From Chloroflexota bacterium (GTDB lineage: Bacteria > Chloroflexota > Dehalococcoidia > UBA1151), in NCBI GenBank assembly GCA_022561735.1, contig JADFQR010000085.1, positions 1-6,198 on the forward strand: a DNA stretch of 6,198 nt, read 5' to 3'. The position numbers and the translations under genes were made by a program. Positions 1-5,559 of this stretch are shown here, in pieces; position 1 is the first letter of the stretch, and every line of letters begins with the position of its first letter. The notes beneath the pieces are model-generated. The model was not told where the DNA came from. It saw only the letters and a list, made by a program, of their open reading frames with translations, and made no database searches.

Positions 1-328
1 TGGTGCCGTGGGCCACGAGCACGGGGTTCCCGCCGGGGGGAAACCGGTGCATTCCTTTGCGTATGGCGCCGCCCCGGCCTAGCGGTGAGTCCTCGTGCGA
101 GTAGTGCGCCCGGATGCCGAACGCCGATCCATCTCCGAAGTGTTCCTCGACCTTCTCACCAAGGTACCCGGTCAAGAACACGACATCGGTAACGCCCTGG
201 GACTGCATCCAGCGCACCTGGTACTCAACGATCGGCCGGCCGTTAAGCGGCACCATCGACTTCGGCATCGTGTCCGTAATCGGCTTGAGGCGCTCGCCGC
301 GCCCCCCTACCAGCGTCAGTGCGTACAG
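1..328 (-). CDS. Sugar-phosphate nucleotidyltransferase, N-terminal part (3' end beyond window)
   Basis: The minus strand encodes 109 residues of a nucleotidyltransferase of the family that joins a sugar-1-phosphate to an NTP to make an NDP-sugar (glucose-1-phosphate thymidylyl-/uridylyl- or mannose-1-phosphate guanylyltransferase type), usually feeding surface polysaccharide synthesis in the cytoplasm. The nucleotide-binding signature GGRGERLKPIT is at residues 8-18, PKSMVPLNGRPI follows at 22-33 with the conserved lysine at 23, and SPLGRGGAI lies near residue 85. No ATG, GTG or TTG allows the signature to be kept: the frame upstream reaches a TAA at 356-358. CTG at 326-328 gives MYALTLVGGRG, the expected N-terminus, with AAAGGAG 6 nt upstream. 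The last codons read VLVAHGT where relatives usually have a hydrophobic run then NGD, so the metal-binding Asp looks replaced. The C-terminal part lies off the left edge; sugar and NTP specificity cannot be judged. Confidence 0.85.
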   Translation of the reverse strand, partial: MYALTLVGGRGERLKPITDTMPKSMVPLNGRPIVEYQVRWMQSQGVTDVVFLTGYLGEKVEEHFGDGSAFGIRAHYSHEDSPLGRGGAIRKGMHRFPPGGNPVLVAHGT

Positions 329-334
329 GACGGT

Positions 335-341
335 CTCCTTT
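335..341 (-). promoter_or_regulatory. Shine-Dalgarno AAAGGAG that decides a CTG start
   Basis: Read on the minus strand, AAAGGAG ends 6 nt before CTG at 326-328. No ATG, GTG or TTG lies at a usable distance in this frame, so the site points to CTG initiation for the nucleotidyltransferase. Its first base overlaps the last base of the octamer repeat array beside it. Confidence 0.65.
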
Positions 342-364
342 ATTCCGTTATTCCGTTATTCCGT
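341..364. repeat. Tandem 8-bp repeat, three perfect copies
   Basis: The unit TATTCCGT occurs three times in a row (341-348, 349-356, 357-364) and is followed by a partial TCCG. On the minus strand the unit is ACGGAATA. It sits in the leader of the nucleotidyltransferase gene and runs directly into its Shine-Dalgarno. Changes in copy number by slippage would alter the leader length but not the reading frame, so any effect would be on expression rather than on the protein. Confidence 0.9.
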
Positions 365-556
365 TCCGCCCGGATTGTGCGGAGCGCGGGACAAGCGGTT
401 GCCGGGGCGATAGCGTTTTTGCCGGTACACGGCTGTCCCTCACCCTAACCCGTTCGACCACGCCCGGGACAGGCTCCTTTCCAACCGCGGCAGGGGATTC
501 TTGCGACCCTCCCGATCGGCCGGAAGGTCCTCCCCGGGAAACCCACACGTCCCCGG

Positions 557-587
557 TTGTATGCTCGGCCGGTGCAAAGGCTAGAAT
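557..587 (+). promoter_or_regulatory. Weak sigma-70-like promoter candidate for the ThDP enzyme gene
   Basis: TTGTAT at 557-562 and TAGAAT at 582-587 resemble -35 and -10 hexamers. The spacer is 19 nt, longer than the preferred 17, and in GC-rich DNA such pairs arise by chance. It would give a leader of roughly 75 nt before the ATG at 670. Confidence 0.25.
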
Positions 588-669
588 CTGCGAGCTACAA
601 ACTGGCGCTCTGATATTCAACACATCGTGGACCGCTACATTCGCCCTCACCTACCGATGGAGATTTCAC

Positions 670-2301
670 ATGAACGGAACCCAGTTCATCGCCCGCATCC
701 TCAAGATGGAGGGCGTGGAGCAGATTACGTGCTTCCCGAGCAACGCCCTTATCGAAGAAGCCTCTAAAGAAGGCATCCGGCCGATCATGTTCCGGCACGA
801 ACGGGGCGCAGTGATGGCGGCCGACGGCTTCGGCCGGTCTGGCGGCGGCGAGGGATTCGGCGTCGTCATGATGCAGCACGCCGCCGGGGCGGAAAACTCC
901 ATAGGCGGTCTCTCCCAGGCGTTCGGCGACAACATTCCGATTCTGGTACTGCCCGGCGGTTACCCGATTGAACGCAGGAACGTCCGGCCGAACTTTGCTG
1001 CCGTTAACAACTACGGCGCCGTAGTGAAGACGGTAGAAGCGATAGACACGCCGACACAGATCGGTGACGTGATGCGCCGCGCGTTCCAGGCGCTCCGCAA
1101 CGGACGCCGGGGCCCGGTCGTCGTCGAGATGACGCTGGACGTGTGCGCACAGGAGGTGCCGGAGGAGGCAATGAACTACTCCTCCCCCGGCGCCGCCATG
1201 ACCATCCCGTCCACCGGCAACATCAAGGACGCCGTCAAGGTGCTGCTCGCCGCCAAAAAGCCCATGATCTGGGCCGGCTCTGGCGTGCTGTTCTCGGGCG
1301 CATCGGCGGCGCTCACGGAACTGGCTGAACTGACCGATATTCCGGTCTTCACCACCATGGAAGGCAAGTCCGGTTTTGACGAGCGGCACCCGCTCTCACT
1401 CGGCGCCGGCAGCGGCGCGACCACCGGCCAGGCGCACAAGTGGATCGTGGAGTCTGACGTAATCCTGGGGCTCGGCACCAGCTTCACCTGGAACGGCTAC
1501 ACGCAGACCGTGCCCGCCGGAAAGACAGTGATACACAACACAACCACAGAAGACGACGTGAACAAGGACACCGCGTCCGACATCGCGTTGATCGGCGATG
1601 CCCGGCTCACCATCGAGGCGATGATCGACGAGATCAAGGGCCAGATCGGTGAGGGCGGCCGCAACAACGGGGTGGCGGCGGAGATCGCAACGGTGAAGGC
1701 GGAGTGGATGAAAGAGTGGCAGCCGATGCTGGAGGTGGACGACGAGCCGCTCAGCCCTTACCGCGTAATCTGGGAGATCGAAAAGAACACCGACCCGGAA
1801 AATAGCATCATCACCCACGACGCCGGCGGTCCCCGGGACGCCATGGTGCCGTTCCTGACCGCGACCACCCCGCACAGCTACATCGGCTGGGGGAAGACGA
1901 CCCACCTCGGGTTCGGCATCCCGCTGATGATCGGCGCAAAGATCGCCCACCCGGACAAGTTCTGCCTGAACTACATGGGCGACGGCGCTTTCGGTATGTC
2001 CGGTCTCGATATCGCTACCGCCGTGAAAGCAGACCTGCCGATCACCACAGTTCTGCTGAACAACGGCGGGATGGCGACCTACCCGGGCGCGATGCCGACG
2101 GCTCGTGAGAAGTACGACGTGTCGTACATGGCGGGCGACTACGCCAAGATCGCAGAGGGCATGGGAGCAACGGGGATCAAGGTGTCCAAGGTCGCAGAGA
2201 TGGGCCCGGCTATCCAGAAGGCGCGCCAGTTGAACGCCGAAGGCAAGACGGTCCTTATCGACGTGCACTCCAACTACGAGGCAAAGAAGTCCCGGTTCTA
2301 G
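670..2301 (+). CDS. Thiamine-diphosphate-dependent enzyme, acetolactate-synthase-like (substrate unknown)
   Basis: This 543-residue cytoplasmic enzyme belongs to the ThDP superfamily of acetolactate synthase, benzoylformate decarboxylase and oxalyl-CoA decarboxylase, at a typical family length. The pyrimidine-binding domain spans about residues 1-170 and carries RHERGAVMAADGFGR, in which Glu44 matches the cofactor-activating glutamate. A central domain covers about 185-320. The diphosphate-binding domain covers about 370-525 and contains GDG at 437-439 and NN at 464-465, the Mg-ThDP motif with normal spacing. LGFGIPLMIGAKIA just before GDG is also family-typical. The ATG at 670 is chosen because GGAG lies 7 nt upstream and the domain begins at once (FIARILKMEGVEQI). 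No partner subunit or pathway gene is adjacent: the left neighbour is divergent and the right one convergent. It could be a 2-oxoacid decarboxylase, a carboligase or a C-C lyase; the sequence does not say which. Calling it acetolactate synthase IlvB would be unsafe, since no IlvN-type regulatory gene is present. Confidence 0.9.
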   Translation: MNGTQFIARILKMEGVEQITCFPSNALIEEASKEGIRPIMFRHERGAVMAADGFGRSGGGEGFGVVMMQHAAGAENSIGGLSQAFGDNIPILVLPGGYPIERRNVRPNFAAVNNYGAVVKTVEAIDTPTQIGDVMRRAFQALRNGRRGPVVVEMTLDVCAQEVPEEAMNYSSPGAAMTIPSTGNIKDAVKVLLAAKKPMIWAGSGVLFSGASAALTELAELTDIPVFTTMEGKSGFDERHPLSLGAGSGATTGQAHKWIVESDVILGLGTSFTWNGYTQTVPAGKTVIHNTTTEDDVNKDTASDIALIGDARLTIEAMIDEIKGQIGEGGRNNGVAAEIATVKAEWMKEWQPMLEVDDEPLSPYRVIWEIEKNTDPENSIITHDAGGPRDAMVPFLTATTPHSYIGWGKTTHLGFGIPLMIGAKIAHPDKFCLNYMGDGAFGMSGLDIATAVKADLPITTVLLNNGGMATYPGAMPTAREKYDVSYMAGDYAKIAEGMGATGIKVSKVAEMGPAIQKARQLNAEGKTVLIDVHSNYEAKKSRF

Positions 2302-2351
2302 ACCGGGGGACCGGCCCAATGCCCCGAGACGCAGTGAGCAACCGGTAAATG

Positions 2352-2384
2352 GAGAACGCCCGGCCAGAACGGCCGGGCGTTCTC
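2352..2384. terminator. Strong hairpin between convergent genes, probable bidirectional terminator
   Basis: A perfect 14-bp inverted repeat has arms at 2352-2365 and 2371-2384 and a 5-nt loop (AGAAC). It lies about 50 nt after the ThDP gene stop and about 120 nt after the stop of the convergent small gene, so it can serve both. No T-run follows on either strand, so it is not a classical intrinsic terminator; GC-rich bacteria often use such U-less hairpins. The rest of the 2302-2504 gap shows no gene. Confidence 0.6.
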
Positions 2385-2504
2385 GCGCCTGGAACCTGGT
2401 ACGAAATGTCGTGGGGAGAGGGCTGCCCCCCCGCGCCGCCTCGTAACACAGCGTCTTGAAGGCCCGGCCAACCCATAATCCCATCCCGGGCCCGTCCCAC
2501 CGGT

Positions 2505-2864
2505 TCAGGGCGCGCTGATGGTTATTTCGTGCATGGCGTGGTGGCGATTGTGGGTGTACGGCCGCACCTCCTCGGCCCATCGACCCTTCTCAGATGCGGC
2601 CGCCCACGCATCGCTGCTTGTGATGTCCGGGTTCTCAACTTCGTAGTACGCGATGTAGCCGGGCTCTCCGTCGCCGACCTCTTTCAATTCCCCGCCAATC
2701 GCCAGCGAGGCGGGCCGCTTTTTGGAGCGTGACACGGAGATCACTCCGGGCACTTTTAGCAACTCCGGGATGTGCTCCGTGTCATAGACCTCATTGAATA
2801 TCGCCTCTTTATCGGGGTCGACATCCATGCTGACGACGAATACATAGCGGGTTTTGAATGGCAT
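2505..2864 (-). CDS. Small dimeric alpha-beta-barrel-like protein (EthD-like), function unknown
   Basis: This 119-residue protein looks like the small ferredoxin-fold proteins that dimerise into an alpha-beta barrel. An opening beta strand (YVFVVSMDV) is followed by a helix with YDTEHIPELLKVPGV at about residues 27-41, a pattern seen in EthD-like and similar proteins where the His sits near the pocket. SVSRSKK and GYIAYYEVENPD read as further strands, and the last third (SEKGRWAEEVRPYTHNRHHAM) is a helix followed by a His-rich end. It has no signal peptide or membrane segment, so it should be cytoplasmic. Family members include small accessory proteins and monooxygenase-type barrels, and many have no known role. 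The ATG at 2862-2864 starts directly before the first strand; only a weak purine-rich AAAGAG lies upstream. It converges with the ThDP gene, so co-function is not indicated by an operon. The family call rests on motif resemblance alone. Confidence 0.7.
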   Translation of the reverse strand: MPFKTRYVFVVSMDVDPDKEAIFNEVYDTEHIPELLKVPGVISVSRSKKRPASLAIGGELKEVGDGEPGYIAYYEVENPDITSSDAWAAASEKGRWAEEVRPYTHNRHHAMHEITISAP

Positions 2865-2931
2865 TCACTCGCTCTTTCTGGGCTGGTCGTTATCGGAATC
2901 ACACGGGCTGCCAACGGAGACTTTCTGGCTC

Positions 2932-2958
2932 GGCCCCTGCCGCATCGCGGGCAGGGCC
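2932..2958. promoter_or_regulatory. GC-rich hairpin in divergent leader
   Basis: Arms at 2932-2943 and 2947-2958 can pair as GGCCC-TGC-CGC with GCG-GCA-GGGCC around a 3-nt loop (ATC), with one unpaired C on the left arm and one unpaired G on the right. It lies between the start codons of the two divergent genes, so it would fall in the leader of one or both transcripts, or mark a protein site. It could also be the terminator of an unseen short transcript. No T-run follows. Confidence 0.4.
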
Positions 2959-2960
2959 CC

Positions 2961-2990
2961 ACTGTATATCGCGGCCGCTGATATGACAGT
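2961..2990. promoter_or_regulatory. 30-bp near-perfect palindrome, possible operator or leader hairpin
   Basis: The outer arms ACTGT (2961-2965) and ACAGT (2986-2990) are reverse complements. The next arms ATATC (2966-2970) and GATAT (2980-2984) also are, and the centre GCGGCCGC (2971-2978) is itself palindromic. Only T2979 and G2985 lack partners. It sits 40 bases before the pseudouridine synthase ATG and about 100 bases before the other gene, midway in a divergent promoter region. That is a usual place for a dimeric repressor site; as RNA it could form a stem of about 12 pairs. Confidence 0.5.
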
Positions 2991-3029
2991 CCAGAAACCA
3001 CCGGGGCGCCGCCGGGAGCGCGAGACTTG

Positions 3030-3800
3030 ATGGATATGGCAGACAGACTTCAGAAAATACTTTCATCGGCCGGCATCGCATCACGGCGCAAGGCGGAAGA
3101 CCTGATCGCGCAGGGGCGTGTGATGGTGAATGGCAAACGAGCGACGGTGGGCGACCGGGCGGACGCAGGCGTTGACATCGTGACGGTCGATGGCAGGCCC
3201 ATCGCAGCGCAGCGCAAGCGATACCTGGTCCTCAACAAGCCGTCCGGTCACGTCACCACGATGTCCGATCCGCAGGGAAGGCCCAAGGTTTCAGACCTTG
3301 TCGACGTTCCAGAACGGATCGTCCCTGTCGGTCGGTTGGACTACGACACGGAAGGGTTGCTCCTCCTCTCCAACGACGGCGAATTCACGCAGCGGATTAC
3401 GCATCCGAGCTACGAGATTGACAAGGTTTACGTCGCCCGGGTCGCGACCCCGATCGGCCTCAAGGCGCTGGGGCTGTTACGGACGGGTGTTGAGCTGGAG
3501 GACGGGTTGTCCGCTCCGGCCACGGTCCGGATTCTGTACCGGGATCAGAGGACGGTCGAGATAACGATCCACGAGGGCCGAAACCGGATGATTCGGCGGA
3601 TGCTCGCCGCTGTCGGATCTCCGGTCACAGGATTGATCCGCACCCGCATCGGCAAGTTGACCCTCGGTGACCTGCCGACCGGGCGATGGCGGGAATTGAC
3701 GCCCGCTGAAATCACTGGTCTGACAGACCGAAGGGCCGTGGCCCGGTCAGCGCGTGGTGGCGAGCGACGCTCAAAAGTACGGGGCGCTGACTCGCGGTAG
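3030..3800 (+). CDS. rluB: Ribosomal large-subunit pseudouridine synthase, RsuA/RluB family
   Basis: This 256-residue enzyme converts a specific uridine of ribosomal RNA to pseudouridine during ribosome assembly. An S4 RNA-binding domain occupies residues 4-50 (DRLQKILSSAGIASRRKAED, then GRVMVNGK). The synthase domain runs from about 60 to 215. Its catalytic motif GRLDYDTEGLLLLSNDG carries the nucleophilic aspartate at about residue 104, and HEGRNRMIRRMLAAVG is the conserved late motif. The order S4 then synthase, and the length, fit RluB/RsuA, and RluB is favoured because this is the form common outside proteobacteria; RsuA or RluE specificity cannot be excluded. A basic tail of about 25 residues (many Arg) may add RNA contacts. 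ATG 3030 is taken with GGGAG at 3014-3018; TTG 3027 has better spacing (8 nt) and ATG 3036 is also possible, changing only one or two residues. It stands alone, without the scpA/scpB or cmk neighbours often seen. Confidence 0.92.
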   Translation: MDMADRLQKILSSAGIASRRKAEDLIAQGRVMVNGKRATVGDRADAGVDIVTVDGRPIAAQRKRYLVLNKPSGHVTTMSDPQGRPKVSDLVDVPERIVPVGRLDYDTEGLLLLSNDGEFTQRITHPSYEIDKVYVARVATPIGLKALGLLRTGVELEDGLSAPATVRILYRDQRTVEITIHEGRNRMIRRMLAAVGSPVTGLIRTRIGKLTLGDLPTGRWRELTPAEITGLTDRRAVARSARGGERRSKVRGADSR

Positions 3801-3932
3801 ACGACCGGCCTGCGTTGATAACGGCGGCCCGGCGCGCACCGCAATGTACGTGGAACCGGCGGCATCCTGAGTTCACCTGCCAGAACGGTTCTGTGAAGTG
3901 AGGCTCCACCCTGCCCGGGTACCTTGCAGGCG
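3801..3932. other. Convergent intergenic gap with only weak inverted repeats
   Basis: The pseudouridine synthase and the kinase gene end toward each other here. An imperfect hairpin at 3872-3896 pairs TTCAC with GTGAA and AGAA with TTCT, with an asymmetric bulge; a second 5-bp stem (CCTGC/GCAGG) lies at 3910-3930. Either could help end transcription, but neither has a T-run and neither is convincing. I see no gene in the gap. Confidence 0.25.
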
Positions 3933-5474
3933 CTAGTCAACCACCCGAAGGGCCCGCCGACCGGTCAGGTCAATCCGGGAATGCACCGCCGCTTGAACCT
4001 CCCGGGAGGTCTGCGGCCTTCGGACGGCGGCCGGTATCCGTAGCGAGAACATGGTCCCGCGGGTAAACCTGCTGGTTACCGATATCTCGCCCCCGTGCAG
4101 ATCGATGATCGACTTGACGATGGCCAGTCCAAGTCCTGTCCCGGGCACCGTTCGAGTCTCCTCGCGATCGACCCGGAAGAACTTGTCGAATATCCGGTTC
4201 CGGTCCGTTTCCGCGATCCCGATCCCTTCATCTCTGACGGTTATCCGCAATTCACTCGTTCCGGCCGTGACCTCAAGCTGAATCGCCGTTCCCTCCGGGG
4301 AGTACTTTGAAGCGTTGCTCAAAAGGTTCATCAAAACCTGGTCTAACCGGCCGCGGTCCGCCCGGATCCAGCACCCGTCGATGTCACCGAAGACCTGGAG
4401 CTTCTGTCTCTTCATCCGGATAATCGGATCGATCTTCTGTCCGGCCTCGGACACGAGAACGCTCACATCGAACTCGGTCTCGTCGAGAGACGATTCCCTC
4501 GACTCAAGGCGGGATACATCCAGCATTTCGTCGATCATCTCGAGTAGCTGAGACCCGGAACGCTTGATAACCCCGAGATACTCCTGGTTCTTCGACGCCG
4601 GCAGGTTCGCATCTGGCAGCATCAGGATGTCTGTGAAGGCCAGCACGCTTGTGAGCGGGGTACGCAGCTCGTGCGAAACGTGTCCGATCAGATTTTCCCG
4701 TTCATCGTTCAACCGCTGGAGTTCACGATTTTCGATATCCAGCCGGGTTGAGACGATCTGGTGGTCGCTTAATTCACGCTGCTTGCAGAGTTCACGCTCC
4801 CGGGACCGCCACATCGCACGATCTGCGATAACGATGAACCCGAGGAGGAGCAGGAACCCTCCGCCAATGCTGACCAGGGTGACCCTGAACATCGCTGACC
4901 GGGTCTCACCGATCCTCAGGGAAAGCGCTGCGGTCACGTCCCGTGTTACACCGAGGACCCGCACCGGATCATTCGTCTCAAGGCCGAGGAACGGGATGTA
5001 TGTCTCGACAACGTCGACCGGGTTCGGCATTCCCGGCAACTGTTTTCCGCGCATCAATCCAGAGGTAATCACCCCTCCGGCGGCTTCCCGGAAAAGCTCC
5101 GCACTCCGTCCGGAGATCGGTACACGAAGCTCGTCCGAACTCCACGCAGACCTGCCATCGGTCTCATAGAGCGCCAGCCGAACGATGTCCGATCCGCCCA
5201 GGAACTCGCTGATAGTGGACCGGGCGTCGTCCCGTTCTTTGCTCGATATCTCTACGACGTTGCCACCGGCAGCGCCAGGCGTGGCGTCGCCCGACAACAT
5301 GCGGCTCACGGCCCCCGCGATGAGCCTTGCGTCCCGCACAGATTGCTCCGTCATCAACCCGGCGATATTTCGCTCTTCCAGGTCGCTGGAACCCTTCAAG
5401 ATGACTACAGCCGCCATGGCCAGCGCCAGTGCGCTGACCACAAGAAAAGCGGCCGTCAGTTTGAACCTACGCAT
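3933..5474 (-). CDS. Membrane sensor histidine kinase (HisKA-HATPase)
   Basis: This 513-residue protein is a two-component sensor that autophosphorylates a histidine and passes the phosphate to a response regulator. The first membrane segment is at about residues 7-27. It is followed by an extracytoplasmic sensor region of about 165 residues without a domain I recognise, and a second membrane segment at about 197-219. A charged, probably coiled-coil linker (220-262) leads into the HisKA H-box HVSHELRTPLTSV with the phospho-acceptor His268. The ATPase domain has the N-box (LMNLLSNASKYS, Asn383 and Asn387), the G1 box DEGIGI from Asp415, the F-box IFDKFF and the G2 box GTGLGLAIVKSIIDLHGG from residue 445. 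All key residues are present, so it should be active. About 30 residues after the ATPase core form an Arg-rich tail. The ATG at 5472-5474 has GGGAG 7 nt upstream and begins right before the membrane segment. No response regulator is in the window; the signal sensed is unknown. Confidence 0.93.
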   Translation of the reverse strand: MRRFKLTAAFLVVSALALAMAAVVILKGSSDLEERNIAGLMTEQSVRDARLIAGAVSRMLSGDATPGAAGGNVVEISSKERDDARSTISEFLGGSDIVRLALYETDGRSAWSSDELRVPISGRSAELFREAAGGVITSGLMRGKQLPGMPNPVDVVETYIPFLGLETNDPVRVLGVTRDVTAALSLRIGETRSAMFRVTLVSIGGGFLLLLGFIVIADRAMWRSRERELCKQRELSDHQIVSTRLDIENRELQRLNDERENLIGHVSHELRTPLTSVLAFTDILMLPDANLPASKNQEYLGVIKRSGSQLLEMIDEMLDVSRLESRESSLDETEFDVSVLVSEAGQKIDPIIRMKRQKLQVFGDIDGCWIRADRGRLDQVLMNLLSNASKYSPEGTAIQLEVTAGTSELRITVRDEGIGIAETDRNRIFDKFFRVDREETRTVPGTGLGLAIVKSIIDLHGGEISVTSRFTRGTMFSLRIPAAVRRPQTSREVQAAVHSRIDLTGRRALRVVD

Positions 5475-5559
5475 CAGACCGCTCCCGGGTCGAGGTCATG
5501 GCGTTCAAAGTCGTGTGGACTCGTAAGGACACCGTCCGGGCGGATAGCCGGTACTGCAT
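5467..5559 (-). CDS. Possible 30-residue mini-ORF bridging two genes
   Basis: A 30-codon frame begins at an ATG that shares a base with the TAA stop of the upstream gene (TAATG) and ends with TAG inside the first codons of the kinase gene, overlapping it by 8 nt in another frame. A perfect AGGAGG at 5571-5576, within the end of the upstream gene, lies 11 nt before the ATG. The peptide begins MQYRLSARTV and is rich in Arg, Ser and Thr, with no hydrophobic segment. Its codons (CTA, TTA, CGA) are less GC-biased than in the neighbouring genes, which speaks against selection on the peptide. It may only carry ribosomes from the upstream gene to the kinase start, or be chance. Confidence 0.3.
   Translation of the reverse strand: MQYRLSARTVSLRVHTTLNAMTSTRERSDA

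Larger units (their letters stand above)
329..669. other. Divergent intergenic region between nucleotidyltransferase and ThDP enzyme genes
   Basis: About 340 bases separate two divergently transcribed genes, so promoters for both should lie here. Apart from the octamer repeat and Shine-Dalgarno on the left, and a weak promoter-like pair and GGAG site on the right, I see no structure. The frame of the ThDP gene happens to stay open upstream to about 319, but that stretch (proline-, arginine- and threonine-rich) has no family resemblance and overlaps the neighbour's start. I found no match to a THI-box (TPP riboswitch) core and no convincing transfer RNA. Confidence 0.6.

Noticed and set aside
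319..669. N-terminal extension of the ThDP enzyme up to position 319
   Set aside because: The frame is open by chance in GC-rich DNA. It overlaps the neighbour's start region, shows no family similarity, and the ATG at 670 has a good Shine-Dalgarno and the expected domain start.
480..669. TPP riboswitch before the ThDP enzyme gene
   Set aside because: No recognisable THI-box core such as the CTGAGA element was found. ThDP-using enzymes, unlike thiamine-synthesis genes, are seldom controlled this way.
595..1389. Long minus-strand open frame opposite the ThDP gene
   Set aside because: It is a shadow of a certain coding gene: His-, Arg- and Gly-rich with no motif. The long minus-strand frame at 1396-2580 is rejected for the same reason.
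2400..2504. A tRNA or small RNA gene in the convergent gap
   Set aside because: No cloverleaf, T-loop (GTTCGAATC-like) sequence or promoter could be made out.
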